Of a stretch of DNA of 64,000 bases, positions 1 to 8,377 are shown one piece after another. This stretch comes from Caldilinea sp. CFX5 (GTDB taxonomy: Bacteria > Chloroflexota > Anaerolineae > Caldilineales > Caldilineaceae). How positions within the stretch are numbered: the first letter of the stretch is position 1; each line of letters begins with the position of its first letter. Location of the stretch: contig QWII01000022.1 of assembly GCA_021405325.1 (NCBI GenBank), positions 47,371 to 111,370 of the forward strand, given 5' to 3'. Both the position numbers and the translations under genes were made by a program. Below the pieces are notes generated by a model, which worked only from the letters and a program-made list of their open reading frames with translations, did no database searches and had not been told where the DNA came from.

Positions 1-40
1 TTCGATTCGCCGATGGCGCGTCACCCAATCCACCTCTCCT

Positions 41-128
41 ATGAAAATAATAGGGATGCCACAGATTGTGCCGATTCACTATGAGAAAAATCTGCCCAAT
101 CGGCGTAATCTCTGTTGCATTTTCATCG
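41..128. repeat. Imperfect palindromic intergenic element
   Basis: The element begins ATGAAAATAATAGGGAT and ends ATCTCTGTTGCATTTTCAT, so its ends are imperfect inverted repeats. Its right end (TTGCATTTTCATCG) is the same as that of a repeat at 55491-55584, and its interior (AGAAAAATC...CAATCGGCGTAATC) resembles the same family. It lies beyond the 3' end of the phosphoribosyltransferase gene. The 40 bases before it hold nothing I can assign. Confidence 0.6.
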
Positions 129-184
129 TTATCGGTGTCGAAGGCATATAACCTGTTTAACTCTGGACGGAGTGAACTGTGGGT

Positions 185-901
185 TTATAGGGCACTCCCA
201 AAGACACCAACAGTTGGTCGCGTGGTGCTTTTGCCGTTGCTCGTTCCCCAGATGGTAAAGCCTTCGGCGGCGCGGGCAAGCAGGGCGCGCACCTCCTCAT
301 CGCGCACTTGAGAAAAATCGCCATACCAGAGACCAACGCCAAAGAAAGGCTCAGGCGTTGCCAGACAGACAACGCGGTCAACGCGATTGGCAAAGAGTTC
401 GCAGCTTTCGGCAGCCGCGACAGGCACGGCCACCACAATTTGGGCCGGTGCATGGGCGCGCAAAGCGGCCACTGCGGCGGCCATGCTGGCCCCCGTTGCC
501 AGCCCATCATCAACCAGAATAATGATCTGTTGCTGCAACGTTGGTAATGGCCGGTCAGCGCGATACGCTTGTTCGCGTCGCGCCAACTCCCGTTCCTCGC
601 GCTGACTGACGGCTTCGATGATTTCAGGAGGAATGCGCAGGGCGTCGATCACTTCTTTGTTCAAAATGCGCACACCACCGGAAGCAATCGCCCCCATGGC
701 CAACTCTTCATGGCCCGGCAGCCCCAACTTGCGCACCAGAAAGACATCAAGCGGGGCATGGAGCGCTTGAGCCACGGCAAAGGCAACCGGCACCCCCCCA
801 CGCGGCAAACCCAGGACAACCACAGCGGGCTGTCCTCTATAATCGCTAAGTTTTTGCGCCAACTGCCGGCCGGCATCGGCGCGGTCTTGAAAAAGTAGCA
901 T
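185..901 (-). CDS. Phosphoribosyltransferase family protein
   Basis: This 238-residue cytoplasmic protein has a type I phosphoribosyltransferase fold. The PRPP-binding signature IILVDDGLATGAS lies at about residues 127-138, with an N-terminal VLGLPRGGVPVAFAVA stretch typical of stand-alone predicted phosphoribosyltransferases (COG1926). The family binds PRPP and presumably transfers ribose phosphate, but the base or substrate of this subgroup is unknown. The start MLLFQDRADAGRQLA matches the usual family start. The last ~20 residues (from about TIWGTSNGK) are outside the domain. No obvious operon partner is visible; the next gene, at 1221, is divergent. Confidence 0.85.
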   Translation of the reverse strand: MLLFQDRADAGRQLAQKLSDYRGQPAVVVLGLPRGGVPVAFAVAQALHAPLDVFLVRKLGLPGHEELAMGAIASGGVRILNKEVIDALRIPPEIIEAVSQREERELARREQAYRADRPLPTLQQQIIILVDDGLATGASMAAAVAALRAHAPAQIVVAVPVAAAESCELFANRVDRVVCLATPEPFFGVGLWYGDFSQVRDEEVRALLARAAEGFTIWGTSNGKSTTRPTVGVFGSAL

Positions 902-1220
902 ACCTTTGCCCCTATTGCGCCTCTACAGCCCCGGCTCCGGACAAATCGATCCGGACAAATCAAAACGTCCAATAATTCTTGTCTAGCACCCTAAACCATA
1001 GCATCAAATGCAAAAGACAGCCATAGAGTAAGATACAAAGAAGGGTATAAAGCGAGCATAGATCGCGGGCCACTGTGTCGCGTCGACAGTCGGCAAGCTT
1101 GTAGAGCTGGAAAAATAGCCCGGTTTATACCCGCCGCTTATGCCACGATGGATGGCGCGGAGCGCATTCCGGCTTATAGTGTATGCTGAGGAGCTGATAC
1201 ACAAACAAGAGGAGCAACCG
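902..1220. other. Divergent intergenic region without assignable feature
   Basis: About 320 bases separate the divergent phosphoribosyltransferase and DUF2267 genes and should contain promoters for both. I see no long inverted repeat, no convincing small gene and no promoter that I can define securely. An AAGAGGAGC ribosome-binding site at its right end serves the 1221 start. Confidence 0.5.
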
Positions 1221-1619
1221 ATGCAATACGATGAATTCTTGACACGCGTGCAGAGCCGTGCGCAGCTAACAACGCCGGCAGAAGCCGAACGCGTAACGCA
1301 GACCGTGCTGGGCGTCCTGGGCGAACGGCTCTACCGCACCGTCTGCGATCACCTGGCGGCGCAGTTGCCCAAGGAGATGAAGGGGTTTTTGTACAATGCG
1401 CAGCCACCGGAAAATACGTGGCGTGACGTGCAGCAGTTCGACCTACCGGAATTTTACCATCGGGTTGGGGCGCGCTTAAAGATCGGCAACCCGGCCGCGC
1501 TGCGCCAGAGCCAGGCGGTGATGGCCGTGGTGCAGGAAGCGGTTTCTCCTGGCATCATAGAGAATGTGCTGGCTGAATTGCCCGCTGCGTTTAACGAGCT
1601 GTTTGCGCAAACGGCTTAG
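1221..1619 (+). CDS. DUF2267 domain protein
   Basis: This is a 132-residue soluble protein. It begins MQYDEFLTRVQSRAQL and contains AERVTQTVLGVLGERL, the helical pattern of DUF2267 (PF10025), which fills the whole protein. The family function is not established; members are often found near stress genes. The ATG at 1221 is chosen because AAGAGGAG lies 6-7 bases before it; the reading frame is open further upstream but without an RBS. The gene is convergent with the merR-like gene at 1739, and a strong hairpin separates them. Confidence 0.8.
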   Translation: MQYDEFLTRVQSRAQLTTPAEAERVTQTVLGVLGERLYRTVCDHLAAQLPKEMKGFLYNAQPPENTWRDVQQFDLPEFYHRVGARLKIGNPAALRQSQAVMAVVQEAVSPGIIENVLAELPAAFNELFAQTA

Positions 1620-1639
1620 TCTATTCCAAAGAAAGGAAT

Positions 1640-1715
1640 CCCGTAGGGGCGTCCCCTTGCGGGCGCCCCCAATTCTTATCGAGCCGGGGCGCCTGCAAGG
1701 GGACGCCCCTACGGG
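1640..1715. terminator. Long hairpin between convergent genes
   Basis: A 30-base left arm (1640-1669) pairs with 1686-1715 with one mismatch and a 16-base loop. It sits between the converging DUF2267 and merR/hspR-like genes, where it could end transcription from both sides. The core CCCGTAGGGGCGTCCCC is GC-rich and lacks a clean U-tract directly after the right arm, although TTTTATTG follows a few bases on. Confidence 0.7.
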
Positions 1716-1738
1716 AGATTTTATTGTTTGCAAGCGCC

Positions 1739-2134
1739 TTAGCGCCACCCACTCTCTACGGCCGCTTGTTGGCGGAGCTGGTGGATCGTCGTTTGCAGTT
1801 CGCGCTCGCGCGCCAGCATCTGTCGGCGGAACTCTTCGAGGGTGCGCTGCAAGTCAAAGAGTTGAGTGCGCATGTGCAAGACCACTTCGACAGCCTCCAG
1901 GCTCAGATGCGCTTCGGCCCGCAACCGTTGGATACAGGCGAGCCGTTCGACATCGGCGGCGCTATAGATCCAACGGTTGTCGGCGCTTTGCGTGGGCGTC
2001 ACCAACCCGGCCTGCCGATAGCGCTCCAATGTGCGCAGGGTAAGGCCGGCCAGCCTGGCGGCATCGGCAGGCGCATAGCGCAGCTCGCGATCCGGGTGGT
2101 GCAGCAGGGTTTGGGTAGTCAGGCTAGAAGTCAT
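1739..2134 (-). CDS. hspR: MerR-family regulator, HspR-like
   Basis: This 131-residue protein has an N-terminal MerR-type winged helix (RYAPADAARLAGLTLRTLER, about residues 19-38), followed by the wing and a long C-terminal coiled coil rich in Leu, Glu and Arg. It lacks a metal-binding cysteine set. In actinobacteria and related phyla, MerR proteins encoded directly after dnaK-dnaJ are HspR repressors of the heat-shock operon, and its ATG overlaps the dnaJ stop by four bases (ATGA), so translation is probably coupled. HspR is an inference from position and fold; a CbpM-like modulator of the DnaJ protein is the alternative. Confidence 0.75.
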   Translation of the reverse strand: MTSSLTTQTLLHHPDRELRYAPADAARLAGLTLRTLERYRQAGLVTPTQSADNRWIYSAADVERLACIQRLRAEAHLSLEAVEVVLHMRTQLFDLQRTLEEFRRQMLARERELQTTIHQLRQQAAVESGWR

Positions 2135-3126
2135 GAACTACTCTCCCGTAATTGTTCAAAGAGCCGTCGTTGCGCCGGTGTGAGTTGAGTCGGCAGGCGC
2201 ACAGCGACGGTGGCATAGAGATCGCCCCGCTGTTCAGGGGTGCGCAGATGGGGCATACCGAGATGGCGCAACCGAAAGACGCGCCCATTTTGCGTGCCGG
2301 CCGGGATATTCAAGACAACCGGGCGTTCCAGCGTCGGCACCTCCGCTTCACCGCCAAGCACGGCTATGTAGAGATCGACCGACACATCGACATGTAAGTC
2401 ATCCCCTTCGCGCCGGAAGCGCGGATGGGGCGCCACCACAACATTCAGGTAGAGATCGCCGGGCGGCCCCCCGTTGCGTCCCGGCGCGCCTTTGCCGCTC
2501 ACACGCACACGCGACCCCGTATCCACCCCCCGCGGCGTCCGCACTTCAATCCGCTGCCCATCTTCATAACTCAGGACGCGTTCGGCGCCGGTGAAGGCTT
2601 CTGCCAGCGTCAGCTCGACGGTGGCCTCAATGTCGCTGCCCCGGCGCGGGCGGGGCTGGCCGCGCTCGCCGCCGGCGCCCGCTCGGCCACCGCTAAAGAG
2701 CGAATCAAAGAAATCGGAGAAGTCGGCGTCGCCGCCGGTCGTTGTGCGCGCACCGCCCATGCCACCACCCATGCCGCCGAAGATCGCTTCAAACTCTTCC
2801 GGCGACATGGTGCGGCTTTGGCGGCGTTGGCCGCCCCCGGCATAGGCTTGACTGCGGGCGAACTCCTCCGGGCTGATGCCGGCTTCTTGCGCCCGTTGAT
2901 ATTGCTCCCACTGGGCGCCAAAGCGATCATAGAGTTGGCGCTTCTCCGGGTCGGATAGTACCGTATAGGCTTCGTTGATCTCTTTGAACTTCTGTTCCGC
3001 CTCGGCGTTGCCGGGATTGATGTCGGGGTGATGCTGGCGCGCCAGTTTGCGGAAGGCGGTGCGGATCTCTTTTTCGGTTGCCCCTTTGGCGATGCCGAGG
3101 ATACTGTAGTAGTCTTTATACTCCAC
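2131..3126 (-). CDS. dnaJ: DnaJ/CbpA-type J-domain co-chaperone
   Basis: This 331-residue co-chaperone stimulates DnaK ATPase activity and delivers substrates. The J domain covers residues 4-70 with the HPD motif at 33-35. A Gly/Phe/Arg-rich region (about 75-160) follows, then two C-terminal beta domains (VRTPRGVDTGSRVRVSGKG, GGEAEVPTLERPVVLNIPAG). The four CXXCXGXG zinc-finger repeats of classical DnaJ are absent, so it is of the CbpA/DnaJ type II class. It lies 15 bases after dnaK and overlaps the merR-like gene, consistent with one transcript. Confidence 0.93.
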   Translation of the reverse strand: MEYKDYYSILGIAKGATEKEIRTAFRKLARQHHPDINPGNAEAEQKFKEINEAYTVLSDPEKRQLYDRFGAQWEQYQRAQEAGISPEEFARSQAYAGGGQRRQSRTMSPEEFEAIFGGMGGGMGGARTTTGGDADFSDFFDSLFSGGRAGAGGERGQPRPRRGSDIEATVELTLAEAFTGAERVLSYEDGQRIEVRTPRGVDTGSRVRVSGKGAPGRNGGPPGDLYLNVVVAPHPRFRREGDDLHVDVSVDLYIAVLGGEAEVPTLERPVVLNIPAGTQNGRVFRLRHLGMPHLRTPEQRGDLYATVAVRLPTQLTPAQRRLFEQLRESSS

Positions 3127-3141
3127 AGCGCTGCTGCTTCC

Positions 3142-5043
3142 TTATACCGGGCGGTACTCGCCCTCGACCACATCTTCATCCTCTTCGCCGGCGCCATTGT
3201 GTGAGGGGCCGGCTTGCGCCCCTGGTTGTTCGCCCGGCTGTTGATACATCTGTTGGCTCAAGGCATGGCTGGCCTGTTGCAGTTGCTCGGTCAGTTGACG
3301 GATGCGGTTGCGGTCATCACCCGGCATGGCTTGCTGCAAGTCGTTGATCGTCTGTTCAATGCGGTCGCGATCGGCTGCCGGCACCCGATCCCCCAGGTCG
3401 CGCAGCGCTTTTTCGGTGGCGTAGATCAGACTGTCGGCCTGATTGCGCGCTTCGACCAACTCGCGATGGGCGCGGTCTTCCGCCTCATGCGCCTTGGCCT
3501 CGCGCACCAGGCGATCCACTTCGCTGGAATCCAGGTTGGTTGTCGCCGTGATCTTGACGCTCTGCTCTTTGCCGCTCGCCTTGTCTCTGGCGGTGACATT
3601 GAGAATGCCGTTGGCGTCAATGTCAAAGGTGACTTCCACCTGCGGCACACCACGCGGCGCCGGCGGAATGCCGTCGAGCCGGAAGTTGCCCAGCAGTTTG
3701 TTGTCCTGCGCCATGGGGCGTTCGCCCTGGAGAACATGAATGTCAACAGCGCTCTGGTTGTCCTCGGCGGTGCTAAAAGTTTCGGTCTTGCGCGTGGGGA
3801 TCGTGGTATTACGCGTAATGAGGGTGGTCATCACGCCTCCCAACGTCTCAAGCCCCAGGCTCAACGGCGTGACATCCAGCAGCAGCAGTTCTTCGACTTC
3901 ACCCCCCAACACCCCGGCCTGCAAGGCGGCGCCGACGGCAACCACTTCATCGGGGTTGACGCCGCGATGGGGTTCCTTGCCGGTGAGGTTGCGCACCAAC
4001 TCCTGGATCATGGGCATCCGCGTCGAGCCGCCGACGAGGATCACTTCATCCAGAGCGGTCGCTTTTAGGTTGGCGTCGCGCAGGGCATTTTCAAAGGGGG
4101 TGCGGCAGCGTTGCACCAGGTCTTCGGTCAACTGCTCAAACTTGCTGCGCGTCAAGGTCATGGCCAGGTGTTTGGGGCCGGTGGCGTCGGCAGTAATAAA
4201 GGGCAGATTGATCTCGCTCTGGGGGGTGGAGGAGAGTTCAATTTTGGCCCGTTCCGCCGCTTCGCGCAAGCGTTGGAGCGCCTGGCGATCCTGGCGCAGA
4301 TCAATGCCTTGATCGCGCTTAAATTCCGCCGTGAGCCAATCGACAATGCGCTCGTCCCAGTCGTCACCGCCCAGGTGGGTGTCGCCGTTGGTGGCTTCGA
4401 CCTCGACCACTCCCTCGCCCACATCGAGCACGGAGACATCGAAGGTGCCGCCGCCCAAGTCCCAAACCAAAATGCGCTGGTCTTGCTTCTTATCCAGCCC
4501 ATAGGCGATGGCCGCGGCCGTCGGCTCGTTGATAATGCGCAGCACCTCCAGACCGGCAATCTGGCCGGCGTCCTTGGTGGCCTGGCGCTGGCTATCGTTG
4601 AAGTAGGCCGGCACAGTGATGACCGCCTGTTTTACATCTTCGCCCAGGTAGGCTTCAGCGTCGCGTTTGAGCTTGCCCAGAATCATAGCGCTGATTTCCT
4701 GGGGCGTGTAGGTGCGATCTTTGGCCGGGATCGCGACGCGAGCGTCCTTGGTCGGCCCGGCCACAATTTTATAGGGCACCATTTCCATCGTGCGCTTGGT
4801 CTCCGGCTCGTCTATACTACGACCCATCAACCGTTTGATAGAAAAGATCGTGTTCTCCGGGTTGACCACGGCCTGCCGTTTGGCGGTGACGCCCACCAGC
4901 CGTTCCCCTCCTTTGGTAAACGCTACCACCGACGGCGTCAAGCGTCCGCCTTCGGCGTTGGGAATCACCGTCGGCTCACCGCCTTCCATCACGGCGACGA
5001 CACTGTTGGTGGTGCCCAGGTCAATGCCGATAATTTTTGCCAT
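3142..5043 (-). CDS. dnaK: Hsp70 chaperone DnaK
   Basis: This is a 633-residue ATP-dependent chaperone. The phosphate loop [15 protein letters not shown] lies at residues 4-18, [13 protein letters not shown] in mid-ATPase domain, the VGGSTRMP adenosine motif follows, then the substrate-binding beta domain ([19 protein letters not shown]) and a helical lid ending in an acidic tail ([13 protein letters not shown]). The frame is open to 5073, but the ATG at 5043 has AAGGAAA upstream and gives the canonical [10 protein letters not shown] start. It follows apgM by about 20 bases and precedes dnaJ by 15, so the genes probably share a transcript. Confidence 0.98.
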   Translation of the reverse strand: MAKIIGIDLGTTNSVVAVMEGGEPTVIPNAEGGRLTPSVVAFTKGGERLVGVTAKRQAVVNPENTIFSIKRLMGRSIDEPETKRTMEMVPYKIVAGPTKDARVAIPAKDRTYTPQEISAMILGKLKRDAEAYLGEDVKQAVITVPAYFNDSQRQATKDAGQIAGLEVLRIINEPTAAAIAYGLDKKQDQRILVWDLGGGTFDVSVLDVGEGVVEVEATNGDTHLGGDDWDERIVDWLTAEFKRDQGIDLRQDRQALQRLREAAERAKIELSSTPQSEINLPFITADATGPKHLAMTLTRSKFEQLTEDLVQRCRTPFENALRDANLKATALDEVILVGGSTRMPMIQELVRNLTGKEPHRGVNPDEVVAVGAALQAGVLGGEVEELLLLDVTPLSLGLETLGGVMTTLITRNTTIPTRKTETFSTAEDNQSAVDIHVLQGERPMAQDNKLLGNFRLDGIPPAPRGVPQVEVTFDIDANGILNVTARDKASGKEQSVKITATTNLDSSEVDRLVREAKAHEAEDRAHRELVEARNQADSLIYATEKALRDLGDRVPAADRDRIEQTINDLQQAMPGDDRNRIRQLTEQLQQASHALSQQMYQQPGEQPGAQAGPSHNGAGEEDEDVVEGEYRPV

Positions 5044-5062
5044 AATTTTCCTTGTTTCTACG

Positions 5063-6268
5063 CTACGCCCCAAACTTGGTCAGGCGCAGGGCATTGGCCA
5101 ACGCTAACGGCATGAGATCCGCCGTTGGGAAGCGTGGCCCCAACGCACCCAAGGTACAATCGCGTTCACTGAAAATTTCCACCCGATCCGGGCGACAATA
5201 TTTCGACCAGAGCAGCACAGGTACGGGGTGCCAACTGTGCTGACCTAGGATGGCCGGTGTAGAGTGGTCGCCGGTGACAAGCAATACGTCCGGCTGCAGA
5301 CCCAGCAGGTGGGGGATCTGTTCGTCCACCGCTTCAATAACGGCTACCTTGCGCTCAAAATCGCCATCCTCGCCGGCGCTGTCGGTCTTTTTGATGTGGA
5401 CAAAGAAGAAGTCAAAGTCGTGCCAATGCTCGGCCAGGACAGTAAACGCATCGGCCACTGTCTCCCCGGTTGGTAAGGGGGTCATGCCGACCAGTTTGGC
5501 CACGCCACGGTACATGGGGTAGGCGGCAATGGCGGCGGCGCTGAGGCCAAAGCTCGTCGGAAATGTCGGCCAGTCGGGCCGTTGAGCAAAGCCACGCAGC
5601 AAGACCATGTTCGCCGGGTGCTGGTCGGCCAGCCGCCGCTGCGCCTGCGCTAAGAATTGTTGCACCAGGTTAGCCGTGCGTTCAGCGGCCGGCGCCAAAG
5701 CCTGGGGCGGCAATGGCTTTACGCCTGTTTGCTGCGGGTCGGTGTCACTGACGGCAGCAGACAGCTCTTCTCCACGTAGCACCAGCAGCAGACGATGCTC
5801 CTTTTCGGCCTCGACAAAGAGGGTGGCGCCCGGCAGGTCGATTTGACGCAGCAGTTCACACAATTGTTGACCTTGCTCGGTGGCGATCCGGCCGGCGCGG
5901 CGGTCGGTAATGCGGCCTTCGGCGTCGATGGTGCAGAAGTTGCCACGGGCCGCCACATCTTGGGGCTGCAAGTCAAAATCCAGCCCTAAGGCCGAAAGGA
6001 CGCCTCGGCCAATCTGATACTGAAGCGGCTCGTAGCCGAAGAGAGCAAGATGACCCGGTCCACTGCCCGGCGTAATGCCAGGGCCGATGGGTTGATGCAA
6101 CCCGGAGATGCCCCGGAGCGCAAGCTTATCCAGATGGGGCGTATTCGCCGCCTCCAGTTCAGTGGCGCCGGCTTCTTTGCGCGGGTGGCCGCCCAGGCCA
6201 TCCATGACGAGCAGGACAATTTTGGTCTGATTGGATTTGTTTAGTTTTTGAATCAGGGCCAGATCCAT
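5063..6268 (-). CDS. apgM: 2,3-bisphosphoglycerate-independent phosphoglycerate mutase, ApgM type
   Basis: This 401-residue alkaline-phosphatase-fold enzyme interconverts 3- and 2-phosphoglycerate in glycolysis/gluconeogenesis. Visible motifs are [11 protein letters not shown] near the N terminus (metal-binding Asp), [16 protein letters not shown] (the serine nucleophile region), [17 protein letters not shown] and [20 protein letters not shown] (metal-binding Asp/His). Length and motifs fit the archaeal-type ApgM/COG3635 family, not the longer bacterial GpmI. The start at 6268 is preferred because AAAGGGGGAG precedes it; upstream in-frame codons lack an RBS. It is the first gene of a probable apgM-dnaK-dnaJ-merR operon. 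Confidence 0.93.
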   Translation of the reverse strand: MDLALIQKLNKSNQTKIVLLVMDGLGGHPRKEAGATELEAANTPHLDKLALRGISGLHQPIGPGITPGSGPGHLALFGYEPLQYQIGRGVLSALGLDFDLQPQDVAARGNFCTIDAEGRITDRRAGRIATEQGQQLCELLRQIDLPGATLFVEAEKEHRLLLVLRGEELSAAVSDTDPQQTGVKPLPPQALAPAAERTANLVQQFLAQAQRRLADQHPANMVLLRGFAQRPDWPTFPTSFGLSAAAIAAYPMYRGVAKLVGMTPLPTGETVADAFTVLAEHWHDFDFFFVHIKKTDSAGEDGDFERKVAVIEAVDEQIPHLLGLQPDVLLVTGDHSTPAILGQHSWHPVPVLLWSKYCRPDRVEIFSERDCTLGALGPRFPTADLMPLALANALRLTKFGA

Positions 6269-6396
6269 GACCGGCTCCCCCTTTTCTAGGATGCAGCGCG
6301 GGCAGCAGAATGCATGTGAGCATGGCGGCACAGCTCACAGAGAACTGCGCCGCCAGCTTCGACAGCAAAGGCGCCCATGAAAATGAGAGCGGCCAG

Positions 6397-7026
6397 TTAA
6401 ATGTTTGCGCCTTGCGCTTGGGTCCCTTGGCGTTCTTTGTCAACCCGTTGGCTTTGACCGTCAATGGTTTGGTTATTGCCATTGCCGCTTGTCTTGTTGC
6501 GCCCGTTGCCGCCCTGACCACTCATCCGATTGCCATTACCGCCTCGGTTGCTGCTTTGGCTGCCCACATTGCTGCCGCCTTGACCGCCCTGCACAGTGAT
6601 GCGCCGGGGCTTGGTCTCTTCGGCTTTGGGCAACTGAATGGTTAAGACGCCATTTTCACAGGTGGCTTGAATTTGATCACTATTGATGACATTGGGCAGA
6701 CGGATGCTGCGGCTAAAGTGGCCGAAGCGGCGCTCGCGCAGATGCCATTGCCCTTGCTCCTGTTCATTCTCCTGGCTGCTCTCGCCGCTGATGGTGAGAA
6801 TGTCATTGTTCATGGTAATCTCAACATCATCGGGGTTGACGCCGGGGATTGAGGCTTTGATCGTATACTTATCTTGATCCTCACTCACATCCAGCGCCAG
6901 AGAAGATTGCTGCTCGCCGCCATCCCACTGGTCCATGGCGCGGAAGCTATCTTCAAACATGCGATCCATACGCCGCCGCAGATCGAGCATTTCGCGGAAA
7001 GGATCCCAACGAACTAAAGTTGTCAT
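6397..7026 (-). CDS. Small heat-shock protein Hsp20 with Gly/Asn-rich tail
   Basis: This is a 209-residue ATP-independent holdase. It starts MTTLVRWDPFREMLDLRRRM, and the alpha-crystallin domain covers about residues 38-145 (KYTIKASIPGVNPDDVEITM; FSRSIRLPNVINSDQIQATC; ENGVLTIQLPKAEETKPR). The last ~60 residues are unusual: a low-complexity Gly/Asn/Gln/Ser tail replaces the short IXI-type extension, giving a protein longer than the usual 140-160 residues. AGGAGGAG lies directly upstream. The gene precedes the apgM-dnaK operon in the same direction with a 128-base gap, so it may be co-regulated. Confidence 0.93.
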   Translation of the reverse strand: MTTLVRWDPFREMLDLRRRMDRMFEDSFRAMDQWDGGEQQSSLALDVSEDQDKYTIKASIPGVNPDDVEITMNNDILTISGESSQENEQEQGQWHLRERRFGHFSRSIRLPNVINSDQIQATCENGVLTIQLPKAEETKPRRITVQGGQGGSNVGSQSSNRGGNGNRMSGQGGNGRNKTSGNGNNQTIDGQSQRVDKERQGTQAQGANI

Positions 7027-7061
7027 GGTTTGCTCCTCCTATCATAAACTAAGGCCATTCC

Positions 7062-7128
7062 CAAGAAAATAGATGCCCCTGTAAGGGCGTTCCCTGGCGG
7101 GCGCCCGCCAGGGGCATTTATTTTCTTG
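7062..7128. repeat. Inverted repeat upstream of hsp20
   Basis: The outer arms CAAGAAAATAGATGCCCCT (7062-7080) and 7110-7128 pair with one mismatch. A perfect 22-base palindrome (7092-7113) forms the centre. The outer end TATTTTCTTG recurs in the element at 11757-11829, so both may belong to one family. It lies 36-100 bases upstream of the hsp20 start, in its 5' leader or promoter region. Confidence 0.65.
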
Positions 7129-7504
7129 CGACGGCCGAAGAGACCTATATCAACAGTATAGGCTCAACCGTGGAAGAACGGGTTGTACTTTGTTATAAAA
7201 AAAAGATATACGCCAGGTATAGACAAGCCCTGTACAACAGGCCCTCGCTCACCCCTTGTTTGCCGGCCATTATCACTCCTCACCTTGCGGGAACGAAGAG
7301 GAGCCGTTAGGGCGGGAGGGGAAAGGGTCGTCATCTTCATCTATACCCTATCTCTATGCCCTGTTGGATAGCGGGGACCGTTGGCCGGTGATACGCTACA
7401 CCCATCAGCTTTGCCTGAATAGGGAACCAGTTTGCGGTGGATCTGCGCAACGCCTGCTGGGCGTTGTAGTCCTTCCTACCCTAAAAACAATTGAACAAAA
7501 GTTG

Positions 7505-7600
7505 TAACTACCAAGCCACCCCCATCTACCCTCCCCCTGGTAAGGGGAGGAACTGTTCCTCCCCTTACCAGGGGGAGGGTAGGTGGGGGTTAGTAGTTAC
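7505..7600. repeat. Long inverted repeat, copy 1 flanking the DksA-like gene
   Basis: Arms of about 45 bases (7505-7553 and 7555-7600) pair with few mismatches around the core CCCCTGGTAAGGGGAGG. The ends TAACTACCAAGCCACCCCC are shared with a second copy at 8116-8253, on the other side of the zinc-finger gene. This pattern fits a mobile or amplified palindromic element more than an ordinary terminator. Confidence 0.75.
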
Positions 7601-7695
7601 CAAAAGTTTATCGTTGTCGAACTGAGGCGCCCCTGCGCGTTCGTCTGCTATTGGCAGCCACGCCGGGACAATTCGTAAGTTCTGGAGTCTATCTG

Positions 7696-8058
7696 ATGAT
7701 GACAAATGTAATGGAATTACCCACGTTGAATTTGCAGGAAATTCGTACAGATCTGGAGCGGGAACGCAACCGCATCTGGAAACAGCTCAATGGCGGTGGG
7801 CAAGTAAAAACTGATGACCTTGGCCGCAACCCCAATCGCGATGACCTGGCCGATAGTTATGTCACCTTTGAACAGCAATCGGTTTTACAAACGATGGAAC
7901 AGAAAAAATTAGCCCAAATCGAAAGCGCGTTACAGCGCCTTGACAACGGCCTCTACGGCTGGTGCGCCGACTGCGGCGCCTCGATCCAACCGGAGCGCTT
8001 GGAAATCGTCCCTTCGACCATCTTCTGCGTCGAATGCCAACAACGCAACGCTACCTAA
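7696..8058 (+). CDS. DksA/TraR-family C4 zinc-finger protein
   Basis: This is a small (about 120 residues) protein with an N-terminal coiled coil and a C-terminal zinc finger. The finger is of the C-x2-C-x17-C-x2-C type (CADC...CVEC), and the context NGLYGWCADCGASIQPERL is typical of the TraR/DksA family. Family members bind the RNA polymerase secondary channel and modulate initiation, often with ppGpp; whether this one does is inferred. The frame is open from 7651, but ATG codons at 7696/7699 follow a GGAG and are preferred; the exact start is uncertain. The gene is flanked by two copies of one inverted repeat. Confidence 0.85.
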   Translation: MMTNVMELPTLNLQEIRTDLERERNRIWKQLNGGGQVKTDDLGRNPNRDDLADSYVTFEQQSVLQTMEQKKLAQIESALQRLDNGLYGWCADCGASIQPERLEIVPSTIFCVECQQRNAT

Positions 8059-8115
8059 CCCAAAGCCAATTCTTCGGCGCGGCCTTGCTATAACCCGCTT
8101 AACTCATGACACGGA

Positions 8116-8253
8116 GTAACTACCAAGCCACCCCCTCCGCGCCCAGTGGCGCACCCTGAGGGTTCCCGCTTTTAGGCGCGTCCCCCTGATCAGGGGAGGA
8201 ACTGTCCCTCCCCTGATCAGGGGGAGGGTAGGTGGGGGTGGCTTGGTAGTTAC
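8116..8253. repeat. Long inverted repeat, copy 2 flanking the DksA-like gene
   Basis: The outer arms GTAACTACCAAGCCACCCCC (8116-8135) and 8234-8253 are exact complements. The inner arms around CCCCTGATCAGGGGAGG also pair. Compared with copy 1 (7505-7600), the left arm carries an extra segment of about 40 bases (roughly 8136-8178). Copies 1 and 2 bracket the zinc-finger gene. Confidence 0.75.
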
Positions 8254-8258
8254 GACAT

Positions 8259-8308
8259 GGATCGGAAAGAACCCTGCTCTATTACTCAACCAGGGTTCCT
8301 TCCGATCC
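8259..8308. repeat. Stem-loop upstream of the methyltransferase-like gene
   Basis: GGATCGGAAAGAACCCTG (8259-8276) pairs with 8291-8308 with one mismatch and a 14-base loop. It lies about 70 bases before the ATG at 8378. It could be a terminator for the preceding DksA-like gene or a leader structure for the next gene; I cannot tell which. Confidence 0.55.
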
Positions 8309-8377
8309 GTGAGAAACCCTATCAGTCATCAGTCCTTCTTGTCATCTGTCTTCTTGTCTTCTAACACCGGAGAAACC

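Larger units (their letters stand above)
7027..7695. other. Intergenic region with two inverted repeats
   Basis: This 669-base stretch lies between the divergent hsp20 and DksA-like genes. It contains inverted repeats at 7062-7128 and 7505-7600, listed separately. Between them, short open frames near 7180-7500 have no RBS, no recognisable composition and no family match, so I do not call them genes. I found no inverted repeat in it that I would call an HspR-type (HAIR) operator. Confidence 0.5.

Noticed and set aside
4111..5115. Long open frame (334 codons) on the forward strand opposite dnaK
   Set aside because: It lies fully antisense to the clear dnaK gene, its composition is that of the complement of conserved codons, and no family signature is seen.
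7183..7507. Two overlapping short open frames in the hsp20-DksA gap
   Set aside because: No RBS, no family resemblance and mutually overlapping frames; more likely non-coding sequence between repeats.
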